This document shows, one piece after another, positions 8,882 to 16,417 of a stretch of 64,000 nucleotides of DNA. The notes under the pieces were generated by a model. The model was not told the DNA's origin. It worked only from the letters and a program-made list of their open reading frames with translations, and did not search any database. Numbering within the stretch: position 1 is the stretch's first letter; every line of letters begins with the position of its first letter. The translations under genes were made by a program, and so were the position numbers. Source of the stretch: Allobosea sp. CRIB-10 (lineage in GTDB: Bacteria; Pseudomonadota; Alphaproteobacteria; Rhizobiales; Beijerinckiaceae); assembly GCF_900112185.1 (NCBI RefSeq), contig NZ_FOKP01000006.1:167291-231290 (forward strand). The letters run 5' to 3'.

Positions 8882-8909
8882 AATTGAGATTGTTCTTGCA
8901 ATTGAGATT
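8882..8909. promoter_or_regulatory. Direct-repeat candidate operator before the orotate operon
   Basis: Two identical decamers AATTGAGATT at 8882-8891 and 8900-8909, separated by 8 nt, so start-to-start spacing is 18 bp. They lie in the gap between the XRE regulator and the transporter gene, 240 nt before its GTG. The shared core TGAGATT is also in the palindrome before the regulator. Spacing of nearly two helical turns suits two bound dimers on one face. No convincing -35/-10 pair was fixed. Confidence 0.45.
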
Positions 8910-9148
8910 TTGGCATGGGATAGAGTGATGACGCCACGGCATCGGGTTTCCCGTGCCGTTGCTGATTTCTCGCGGCCGAGATCGACGCCTCGGCCGTCAA
9001 GCGGCGCAGGCAAGCGCCCTGGGAAAGCGGGCGAGCGCCCAAACTCCAATCGTCTTGAGACCGGCTGGCAGCCGCGCGCGGAAGCGCGCGCTGGTGCTTT
9101 GGCGTTTCGGCACGCATCGCAAAGAAAAGCAAAACGGGGGACTTCGCC

Positions 9149-10396
9149 GTGAGTGACAACCAGGCCGCCATGGGCGGCTCCATCGCCCTATCGTCTCCGA
9201 CAGAGGTCGACAGCAAGGCCCGCAAGGCGCTCTGGGGCGCCGCCATCGGCTACGCCATGGATGGCTTCGACCTCCTGATCCTCGGCTTCATGCTGCGCTC
9301 GATCTCCGCCGACCTGCAGCTTACCCAGGGCCAGGCCGCCTCGCTCGTCACCGCCACGCTGGTCGGCGCCGTGCTCGGCGGCATCGGCTTCGGCATGCTG
9401 TCGGACCGGATCGGCCGCGTCCGCGTGCTGACCTGGACGATCGTCCTCTTCGCCGTCTTCACCGGCCTATGCGCACTGGCGCAGGGCTATTGGGACCTGC
9501 TGATCTACCGCACCATCGCAGGCCTCGGCCTCGGCGGCGAGTTCGGCATCGGCATGGCGCTGGTGGCGGAAGCCTGGCCGGCCTCGAAGCGGGCGCGCGC
9601 CTCCTCCTATGTCGGCCTCGGCTGGCAGGTCGGCGTGCTCGCCGCGGCGATCGCAACCCCGATCCTGCTGCCGACGATCGGCTGGCGCGGCATGTTCGCC
9701 ATCGGCATCCTGCCGGCGGTCGCCGCCTATTTCATCCGCCATTCGCTGCACGAGCCCGAGGTCTTCGTCGCCCGCAGCAAGGACCGCCCGAAGGAGTCGG
9801 CGCTACGCCTGCTGGTGAAGGACTGGGACACCACCAAGCTGAGCCTCGGCATGGTCGTGCTCTGCTCGGTCCAGAACTTCGGCTATTACGGCGTGATGAT
9901 CTGGTTGCCGAACTATCTGGCGACCCGCTTCGGCTTCGCCCTGACGCAGTCGGCCGTCTGGACCTCGGTGACCATCGCCGGCATGGCGGTCGGCATCTAC
10001 GCCTTCGGCCATATCGCCGACCGGATCGGGCGCCGCCCGGCCTTCTTCGGCTACATGCTCGGCGCCGCCGTGATGGTCATCGTCTATTCGCGGCTGACCG
10101 ACCCGTTCCAGCTCCTGATCGCCGGCGCGGTGATGGGCTTCTTCGTCAACGGCATGCTCGGCGGCTATGGCGCGCTGATCAGCGAGCTGTTCCCCACTGC
10201 CGCCCGCGCGACGGCGCAGAACGTGCTGTTCAATATCGGCCGCGGCGTCGGCGGCTTCGGTCCGCTCGTGGTCGGGACGATCGCGGCGGCCTACAGCTTC
10301 GAGATGGCGATCGCCTTGCTGGCGACGCTCTATGTGCTCGACATCCTCGCCATGTGGTTCCTGATTCCGGAGCGGCGTGGTGCCGAGCTCGCCTGA
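9149..10396 (+). CDS. MFS transporter (aromatic acid/H+ symporter-like), probable orotate permease
   Basis: A 415-residue, 12-helix major facilitator of the sugar/acid symporter group. An early GYAMDGFDLLILGFM helix precedes motif A (GMLSDRIGRVR), followed by RTIAGLGLGGEFGIGM in helix 4 and a repeat of motif A as HIADRIGRRP. The D-G-F-D in helix 1 is typical of aromatic-acid:H+ symporters, which carry planar carboxylates. The GTG start at 9149 has GGGGGAC upstream. It is the first gene of a unit whose next four genes overlap or nearly touch and act on orotate or its products. That makes orotate the likely substrate, by inference. It acts in the inner membrane. Confidence 0.88.
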   Translation: MSDNQAAMGGSIALSSPTEVDSKARKALWGAAIGYAMDGFDLLILGFMLRSISADLQLTQGQAASLVTATLVGAVLGGIGFGMLSDRIGRVRVLTWTIVLFAVFTGLCALAQGYWDLLIYRTIAGLGLGGEFGIGMALVAEAWPASKRARASSYVGLGWQVGVLAAAIATPILLPTIGWRGMFAIGILPAVAAYFIRHSLHEPEVFVARSKDRPKESALRLLVKDWDTTKLSLGMVVLCSVQNFGYYGVMIWLPNYLATRFGFALTQSAVWTSVTIAGMAVGIYAFGHIADRIGRRPAFFGYMLGAAVMVIVYSRLTDPFQLLIAGAVMGFFVNGMLGGYGALISELFPTAARATAQNVLFNIGRGVGGFGPLVVGTIAAAYSFEMAIALLATLYVLDILAMWFLIPERRGAELA

Positions 10397-10412
10397 GCGC
10401 GGGGGCATCGTG

Positions 10413-11285
10413 ATGTCGATCCAGCACGATCAGTCCCTGGCGACACCCGTCGCCGCCATCGGCGGCGGGATTTCTCCGGCGCCATGGAAGGCGAGCATCG
10501 TCGCCGAGCTCGCCGAGGTCGTCCGCAACGAGGCTGTCAACGCCGAGTACCGGCACCTCGTGGTCAATTGCAGCGAGGAGGCCGCGGCGGCTCAGCCGGG
10601 GCAGTTCTTCCAGCTGCTCTGCCCGCAGCCGGCGGGCGAGCAGCCCTTCCTGCGCCGACCGATGAGTCTTTACGGGGCCGATCCCGACAAGCGTCAGGTC
10701 GAGTTCCTCTACAAGGTGACCGGCGCCGGCACGCGCGGGCTCGACACGCTGAAGCCGGGCGACAGGCTCGACATCATGGGGCCGCTCGGCGTCGGCTTCA
10801 CGCTGGATCCGAGCTGGCGCCACATGGTCGCCGTCGGGCGCGGCGCGGGGCTGGCGACGCTCGCCCCGCTCGCCAGGGCGGCGAAGGCCAACGGCACGCA
10901 GGTGACTGCGGTCTTCAGCGCGAGGCGGCCGGAATTGCTTGTCTCGGTCGAGCTCTTCCATCGCCAGGGCGCCGACGTCATCGCCGTCACCGACGCCGAG
11001 CAGACCAGCGGGCCCGCCAATGTCGAGCGCATCCTGCGCCGCCAGATCGCCGAGGGCCGCTGCGACGCCTTCTTCACCTGCGGTTCGAGCCGGCTGATGC
11101 GGGTGCAACAGCGCCTGGCGCGCGAGTTCGGGCTGCCCGGCCAGGTCGCGATGGAGCAGCAAATGGCCTGCGGAATCGGGCTTTGCTACTGCTGCGTGCG
11201 CGACTTCAACGTCAATGGCGAGATCGTCAACCGGCGCGTCTGCTGGGACGGCCCGGTCTTCGACCTGATGGAGGCGCTGCCATGA
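10413..11285 (+). CDS. pyrK: Dihydroorotate dehydrogenase electron-transfer subunit (PyrK-like)
   Basis: A 290-residue FAD/[2Fe-2S] reductase subunit. It has a flavin-binding barrel with RRPMSLYG (~81-88), an NAD-binding region with GRGAGLATLAPLA (~142-154), and a C-terminal ferredoxin-like cluster motif Cys253-x4-Cys258-x2-Cys261-x15-Cys277. This is the PyrK layout, in which electrons pass between NAD(H) and the PyrD flavin. The ATG at 10413 is 17 nt after the transporter stop; a GTG directly before it is an alternative. The stop overlaps the pyrD-like ATG by 4 nt. NAD-linked class 1B enzymes are known to run in the degradative direction (orotate to dihydroorotate) in Clostridium oroticum. 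Confidence 0.9.
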   Translation: MSIQHDQSLATPVAAIGGGISPAPWKASIVAELAEVVRNEAVNAEYRHLVVNCSEEAAAAQPGQFFQLLCPQPAGEQPFLRRPMSLYGADPDKRQVEFLYKVTGAGTRGLDTLKPGDRLDIMGPLGVGFTLDPSWRHMVAVGRGAGLATLAPLARAAKANGTQVTAVFSARRPELLVSVELFHRQGADVIAVTDAEQTSGPANVERILRRQIAEGRCDAFFTCGSSRLMRVQQRLAREFGLPGQVAMEQQMACGIGLCYCCVRDFNVNGEIVNRRVCWDGPVFDLMEALP

Positions 11286-12244
11286 GCGGGGCAGGCAATA
11301 TCGACCTCTCGGTCAGGATCGGCGGGCTCACCCTGCGCAATCCGGTCATGCCGGCCTCGGGCACCTTCGCCGAGGGGCTGGAGAAGGTGATGGACTTCAA
11401 CCGGCTCGGCGCCTTCGTCACCAAGACGATCACGCGCGAACTGCGCGCCGGCAATCCGCTGCCGCGGGTGGTCGAGCGGCCGGGCGGGCTGATCAATGCC
11501 ATCGGCATCCCGTCGAAAGGCGTGCCCTATTTCGTCGAGACGACCATGCCGCATTATGCGGCCTATGACACGCCGCTGGTCGTCTCGATCTCGGCGCCGA
11601 CGGCGGAAGGCTTCGCCAGCCTCGCGGCCGAGCTCTCGATCCCCGGCATCGCCGCGATCGAAGCCAACATCTCCTGTCCCAACATCGAGGAGGACGGCAA
11701 GGCCTTCGCGATGCGGGCCGAGTCGACCGAAAAGGTGACGCGCGAACTGCGCAGGGCGACGTCGTTGCCGCTCTGGGTCAAGCTGACGCCCAATACCGGC
11801 GACGTGCCCGAGGTCGCGCGTGCCGCCGAGGCGGCGGGAGCCGATGCGGTCGTGGTCGCCAACACCATCCTGTCGATGGCGATCGACCTGAAGAGCTTCA
11901 AGCCCTGCCTCGGCAACATCATGGGCGGGCTCTCGGGGCCGGCGATCAAGCCGATCGTGCTGCGCCAGGTCTTCCAATGCGCCAAGGCGGTGAAGATCCC
12001 GGTGATCGGCTGCGGCGGCATCTCCAGCGCCGAGGACGCGGCCGAATACATGCTCGCCGGCGCCAGCGCCGTTCAGGTCGGCACCGCGACCTTCCTGCAG
12101 CCGGCGGCGATGACGACGATCATCGACGGGCTCGCAGCCTTCTGCCTGCGCCGCGAAATCCCGCGCGTCGCCGACCTGATCCATGGCGTGGTGATCGAGG
12201 AGGCCGACGAGCCCGACCTCGCCTGGCTGGACCCGGTCTCGTGA
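11282..12244 (+). CDS. pyrD: Dihydroorotate dehydrogenase, class 1B catalytic subunit
   Basis: A 320-residue FMN TIM-barrel protein. Class 1 features are the catalytic cysteine in NISCPN (Cys132), VTKTIT with the FMN/substrate lysine (Lys48), the NAIGIPSKG loop, GGLSGPAIKP and the phosphate-binding GCGGISS. Class 1B enzymes pair with PyrK, and a PyrK-like gene overlaps its start. The 4-nt overlap on both sides shows tight translational coupling. Because a carbamoyl-amino-acid hydrolase, not biosynthetic genes, follows, I infer a catabolic role in reducing orotate to L-dihydroorotate. Reduction of other pyrimidines (PreA-like) is a less likely alternative, since this protein lacks the ferredoxin domain of PreA. 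Confidence 0.9.
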   Translation: MSGAGNIDLSVRIGGLTLRNPVMPASGTFAEGLEKVMDFNRLGAFVTKTITRELRAGNPLPRVVERPGGLINAIGIPSKGVPYFVETTMPHYAAYDTPLVVSISAPTAEGFASLAAELSIPGIAAIEANISCPNIEEDGKAFAMRAESTEKVTRELRRATSLPLWVKLTPNTGDVPEVARAAEAAGADAVVVANTILSMAIDLKSFKPCLGNIMGGLSGPAIKPIVLRQVFQCAKAVKIPVIGCGGISSAEDAAEYMLAGASAVQVGTATFLQPAAMTTIIDGLAAFCLRREIPRVADLIHGVVIEEADEPDLAWLDPVS

Positions 12245-13536
12245 GCGCGCAAGCGGCCGAGATGCGCAACGTCTTCAGCGGCGACGCGGGCGACCGGGCC
12301 CTCGCCGAGGCGCTGTTCGACACCCTGCGCGAGGCGACGGGCGACGGCGTCGGCATCACCCGGGAAGCCTATAGCGAACGCGAGTCGCTGGCGCTCGACA
12401 TCGTCGAGGCGAAGGCGCGCGAACTCGGCTTCGCGACCGAGCGCGACGCCGGCGCCAACCTCGTCGTCACGCTGGCGGGCCGCGAGCCGGAGCTGCCCTT
12501 CCTCGCCTGCGGTTCGCATCTCGATTCCGTGCCGCAAGGCGGCAATTTCGACGGCGCCGCCGGCGTCATCGCCGGGCTCGCCATCATCGCCCGCTTCAAG
12601 GAGGAGGGCTTCGTCCCGCGCCGGACCATCAAGGTCTTCGGCTTGCGCGGCGAGGAAAGCTCCCGCTTCGGCCGGGCCTATATGGGCTCCAGCGCCCTGT
12701 TCGGGACACTCTCGGCCGCCGATCTTGCCGCGCGCGACCATGCCAGCGGGCGGACTCTCGCCGAGTGCATGGCCGCTGTCGGCGTCGACATGGCCCGCGT
12801 CGAGAAGGCCGAGCCGCTGCTCGATCCCGCCGCCGTCGCGGCGTGGATCGAGCTGCATATCGAACAGGGTCCCGTGCTGGTCGCCCGCGACCTGCCGATC
12901 GGCATCGTCACCGGGATCAGGGGCAATATCCGCCACCGCCAGGTCGAATGCCTCGGCGAGGCCGGCCATTCCGGCGCGGTGCCGCGCTGGCTCCGGCGCG
13001 ACGCGGTCTTCGCCACCGCCGAACTGATCACCCATCTCGACCGGCACTGGCGCACGCTGCTGGAGCGCGGCCGCGACGTGGTCGTGACGGCCGGCGTGCT
13101 CGGCACCGATCCGCAGGAGCACGCCATCGCGCGCATTCCCGGCACCGTGCGCTTCTCCTTCGAGGTGCGCAGCCAGAGCCGCGAGACGCTGGAGGCCTTC
13201 TACGATCTCTTCCTCTCGGAATGCGCCCTGATCGGTGAGGAGCGAGGGGTCGAGTTCCGTGTCGACCGCCGGCTCGAATCCGAGCCTGCCGTGATGGATG
13301 CCGGCTGGATCGCCCGGCTTAAGGCCGCCGCCCGCGCTCTCGGCCTGCCCGACGAGGACATTCCGAGCGGGGCCGGCCATGATGCCGCTGTTTTCGCCAA
13401 TGCCGGCATCCCCAGCGCGATGATCTTCGTGAGCAACCAGAACGGTTCGCATAATCCGGATGAGGCGATGGCGATCGATGATTTCCTCGCCGGGATCGCG
13501 GTGATGCGGGACGCCATCAGGGAGGCGGTGCGATGA
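12241..13536 (+). CDS. Zn-dependent N-carbamoyl-L-amino-acid hydrolase (M20/HyuC-like)
   Basis: A 431-residue binuclear metal hydrolase of the hydantoinase/carbamoylase group in family M20. Metal ligands and active-site landmarks are His93 in GSHLDSVPQGG, Asp104 in GNFDGAAGV, GEESSRFG (Glu138/139), a conserved ELHIEQGPVL, and the C-terminal GSHNPDEAM histidine. The start is GTG at 12241, overlapping the pyrD stop. Enzymes of this type remove the carbamoyl group from N-carbamoyl-L-amino acids, releasing CO2 and ammonia; related ones act on allantoate or beta-ureidopropionate. In this operon N-carbamoyl-L-aspartate (ureidosuccinate) is the expected substrate, giving aspartate. The next gene overlaps by 4 nt. 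Confidence 0.9.
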   Translation: MSAQAAEMRNVFSGDAGDRALAEALFDTLREATGDGVGITREAYSERESLALDIVEAKARELGFATERDAGANLVVTLAGREPELPFLACGSHLDSVPQGGNFDGAAGVIAGLAIIARFKEEGFVPRRTIKVFGLRGEESSRFGRAYMGSSALFGTLSAADLAARDHASGRTLAECMAAVGVDMARVEKAEPLLDPAAVAAWIELHIEQGPVLVARDLPIGIVTGIRGNIRHRQVECLGEAGHSGAVPRWLRRDAVFATAELITHLDRHWRTLLERGRDVVVTAGVLGTDPQEHAIARIPGTVRFSFEVRSQSRETLEAFYDLFLSECALIGEERGVEFRVDRRLESEPAVMDAGWIARLKAAARALGLPDEDIPSGAGHDAAVFANAGIPSAMIFVSNQNGSHNPDEAMAIDDFLAGIAVMRDAIREAVR

Positions 13537-14213
13537 GCGCGAACGAGATCGGCCGTGAGGTCGCCGAGCTGCTGTTCAGGGCCGGCGCCATCCATGTCAG
13601 CCGCCAGCAGCCCTTCATCCTCGCCGCCGGCTGGGCGAGCCCGGTCTATGTCGATGTCCGCCTGCTGCTCGGCGATCCTGATCTGCGCCGGGCGGTCAGC
13701 GATCTCGCCGCCCGCTATGCGGCAGCGACCTTTCCGCCGGGCAGCTTCGACGCGATTGCCGGTGCCGAAACCGCCGGCATCCCTTTCGCCGCCTGGCTCG
13801 CCGACCGGCTGGCGCTGAAGCTGCGCTATGTCCGCAAGCGCCCGCTCGGCATCGGCCGCAACGCCCAGGTCGAGGGCGGGCCGGTCGAGGGCCTCAGCGT
13901 CCTGCTGATGGACGATCTGACCACCGATGGCGGCAGCAAGCTCAACTTCGCCCGCGGCCTGCGCGCAGCGGGGGCGCAGGTCGAGCACGTGCTGACGATC
14001 TTCTATCACGACGCCTTCCCCGGCGCCGGTGAGCGGCTGCGGGAGGCCGGCCTGACGCTGCATGCGCTCGCGAATTGGGGCGATGTCCTTCGTGCCGGGG
14101 CCGGTAGAGCGCTCGCGCCCGAAGACCGCGCCGAGATCGAGCGCTTCTTGGCCGATCCGGTGACATGGTCGACCCGCCATGGCGGGCGCGCCCGCCTCGC
14201 CCCGCGGAACTGA
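13533..14213 (+). CDS. pyrE: Orotate phosphoribosyltransferase
   Basis: A 226-residue type I phosphoribosyltransferase. The PRPP loop VLLMDDLTTDGGSK lies at 123-136, and the orotate/PRPP region YVRKRPLG at 99-106 is typical of PyrE. An N-terminal FILAAGWASPVYVDVR matches the family dimer/hood segment. It converts orotate plus PRPP to OMP. The ATG overlaps the stop of the carbamoylase gene. A PyrE inside a transport and degradation operon would let imported orotate be salvaged into UMP as well as degraded. Whether the chromosome has a second, biosynthetic pyrE cannot be seen here. Confidence 0.9.
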   Translation: MSANEIGREVAELLFRAGAIHVSRQQPFILAAGWASPVYVDVRLLLGDPDLRRAVSDLAARYAAATFPPGSFDAIAGAETAGIPFAAWLADRLALKLRYVRKRPLGIGRNAQVEGGPVEGLSVLLMDDLTTDGGSKLNFARGLRAAGAQVEHVLTIFYHDAFPGAGERLREAGLTLHALANWGDVLRAGAGRALAPEDRAEIERFLADPVTWSTRHGGRARLAPRN

Positions 14214-14266
14214 GCCGCGGTCCATTCCCTCAACCGCCTGCAAGGCCGCACTCTCGCGGAGATGAC

Positions 14267-14572
14267 ATGACCGAGCTTCTGAATTGGCTGCTGCAGCAGA
14301 AGGGCAGCCTTCGCACCTATGTCGAATTCCAGGACCGGGCGCTGGCCCTGCGCGCCGAAGCACCGGAGCAGGCCGCGCTGCTGCGCCTGCTCGCCGATCT
14401 CGCCGGCCGTTTCGTCGAGGCCTATGACCGCCAGCCGCTCTCCGCCGAGATCGCGGGTCGTGCGCTGGACCGGCTCGCCAGCCTTCTCGGCAAGGCGGTC
14501 GCGGAAAGCGCTGCAGATCCGAACAGCCAGCTTGCACTGCTCAACGAGGTCGGGGTCAGCGAGCTCGTTTGA
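14267..14572 (+). CDS. Small helical protein of unknown function
   Basis: A 101-residue protein starting MTELLNWLLQQKGSLRTYVE. It is rich in Ala, Leu and Glu and predicted by eye to be almost entirely alpha-helical. No signal peptide, membrane segment or known motif is visible. It starts 53 nt after pyrE on the same strand, with GGAGATGAC just upstream of the ATG, so it may be the last gene of the orotate operon. Codon use matches its neighbours. No function is proposed. Confidence 0.6.
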   Translation: MTELLNWLLQQKGSLRTYVEFQDRALALRAEAPEQAALLRLLADLAGRFVEAYDRQPLSAEIAGRALDRLASLLGKAVAESAADPNSQLALLNEVGVSELV

Positions 14573-14914
14573 TTGTTGCAAGACTGGGGCGCCGCGGACG
14601 ACCGACTTCGAAGCGCGATGTCTCGAAGGGGAGGACACGCTCCTGAAGACAGCGCCAGATCGCCAAGTGACCCTTGATCCAATCGGCAATGTCAGAGCTT
14701 CCAACGGCTCGCGAGTAGCATGCCTCGCCAGCCGAAGGGCTCTGACAACGGGCGGCTTGCGCCAGGAGCGGACGTCAGGTCATTGCCCGGGACAGGGCAT
14801 TCAGGTTCGCGCGTCAGATGGCCATTGGGGGCCGGGTGTGGTCCCCTCCGCGCCATGCACCATCACTGCTTGGAAAATCAAACGAAACGCTGATCGGCAT
14901 CCACATGGAAACGG
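14573..14914. other. Intergenic region between convergent units
   Basis: About 340 bp between the end of the orotate operon (plus strand) and the end of the TRAP/amidohydrolase unit (minus strand). The reading frames are short and show no family pattern. No clear hairpin with a T-tract was recognised. It presumably holds transcription ends of both units. Confidence 0.5.
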
Positions 14915-16414
14915 TTACTGAGAACCGCTTGGGACTCGGCAGGTCTGAACAATTGCCGCGGCGACGTAGTGGCGCCTCAAGGCTTCGGAGAGTTCGCTCG
15001 CCAGGCTCCTGGTCCCAGCGTCGAGCCGCGTTTCTGCGGCGGTCAGCCTCGCCGCGGCGCGGATGCTCTCGGTTGCCGCCGCGGTCGATGCGCCATGCCG
15101 ATGCAGGATGCGGCCGCCGACCATGGTCATGATGATGTCGTGGCCGGAGGCCCGCGCCAACATGGCTTCGAGCATCGGCATCTGCGGATCGAGATAGGCG
15201 CCTTCCGGCGCAGCCAGATTGATCGCGACCAGATCGGCCTTGAAGCCGTCGCGGATGCGCCCCGTGTCAGCGAGAAAGGCAGCCTCCGCGCCCCATTCAG
15301 TGGCGACGGCGATGGATGTACGCAGCTGATCGTCGGCCGGAACCGTGGCGCTGCGTCCGAGCAGGCGCCCGAGCCGCAGCTCCGACAGATAGTCCTCATT
15401 GTCGTCGAGGGCGCAATTGTCGGTGCCGAGCCCGAAGCGAAGTCCTGCGTCGATCAGCGCGGCGACCGGCGGGGCGCCGTTGCCGAGGCGTAGATTGGAG
15501 CCGGGGTTGACGACGATCCTCAGGCCGAGCCGCGCCGCATCGGCGATGTCGCGTGCGCTCGCGTGCACGAAATGCGCTGCGCTTGCGCACGTCTCGAAGA
15601 CGCCGAGGCGTTCGAGCCGCGCAAGCACGCCCTCGGGATAGAGCGAACGGGCGCAGGCGGCCTGCGCCGGAGATTCGAGCAGGTGGAAATGCAGGCCGAG
15701 CCCGTGCTCCTTCGCGTCGGCTGCCAGTGCCCGCCAGGCCTCGTCGCTGACCCATTGCGGCCCGGCCGGCCCATAGGCGAAGGATAGGCGCGGATGCCCG
15801 GCATAGTCCGCGCGCAGGCGCGCCATCAGGCCGATCGTCCCGGCCAGCGACAGGTAGCCGGGCCTGCCCGCGCCAATCAGGGCCCGCAGCTCCGCCGGCA
15901 GAGTGGCAAGGAACGCCGCCTCGTCCGCTGGCGGATAGACCAGGCTGCCCCGGTCGGCATAGCCGACGCAGATGGTGGCGCGCAGGCCGGCATCGTCATA
16001 GGCGCAGATCGAAGCCCGCAGCTCCGCCTCGTAGTCCCCCGAGCCGTAGGAATAGTTGGCGTGCAGGGTCGCCGTCACGCCGTTCTCGATCATCTGGAGC
16101 GCAGCGAGCCGGGTCAGGGCATAGACATCGGGCACGCCGCGGCCCCGCCGGCGGGCGATCCAGGGCTCCAGGCTGTCATCGGGAAAGCCGAGCTGGATCT
16201 GGCTGAGGCCGCGCCCGTGCTGATGCGCGTTGACCAGGCCGGGCATCAGGCAGGCATGGCCGAGCGAGACCGTCTCGGCCCTGGGATGAGCTGCGCGGAT
16301 CTCGGCTGCCGTCCCGCAAGCGGCGATCAGGCCGTCTCGCACGGCGACCGCCCCGCCCGCTATCACGGGCGAGGCGGCATCGCGCAGGACATGGTCCGCT
16401 TCGAGAACGAGCAC
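14915..16414 (-). CDS. Amidohydrolase, cytosine-deaminase/chlorohydrolase-like
   Basis: A 499-residue amidohydrolase-superfamily deaminase or hydrolase of the AtzA/TrzN/SsnA/8-oxoguanine-deaminase group. The metal site is visible as the HxH pair in VNAHQHGRG (His64, His66), a distal histidine in LHFHLLES, another in AHFVHAS, and the catalytic Asp in GTDNCALDDNED. An N-terminal composite beta-sandwich (residues 1-55) and a C-terminal MVGGRILHRHG are also family features. It starts with GTG 3 nt after the TRAP large permease gene, so its substrate is probably what the TRAP system imports. N-heterocycles (pyrimidines, purines, guanidino compounds) are typical. The exact one is unknown. Confidence 0.85.
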   Translation of the reverse strand: MLVLEADHVLRDAASPVIAGGAVAVRDGLIAACGTAAEIRAAHPRAETVSLGHACLMPGLVNAHQHGRGLSQIQLGFPDDSLEPWIARRRGRGVPDVYALTRLAALQMIENGVTATLHANYSYGSGDYEAELRASICAYDDAGLRATICVGYADRGSLVYPPADEAAFLATLPAELRALIGAGRPGYLSLAGTIGLMARLRADYAGHPRLSFAYGPAGPQWVSDEAWRALAADAKEHGLGLHFHLLESPAQAACARSLYPEGVLARLERLGVFETCASAAHFVHASARDIADAARLGLRIVVNPGSNLRLGNGAPPVAALIDAGLRFGLGTDNCALDDNEDYLSELRLGRLLGRSATVPADDQLRTSIAVATEWGAEAAFLADTGRIRDGFKADLVAINLAAPEGAYLDPQMPMLEAMLARASGHDIIMTMVGGRILHRHGASTAAATESIRAAARLTAAETRLDAGTRSLASELSEALRRHYVAAAIVQTCRVPSGSQ

Positions 16415-16417
16415 GGC

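Noticed and set aside
10413..14213. Pyrimidine biosynthesis operon
   Set aside because: The set includes a permease and a carbamoyl-amino-acid hydrolase and lacks pyrB, pyrC and pyrF. A degradative or salvage role fits better.
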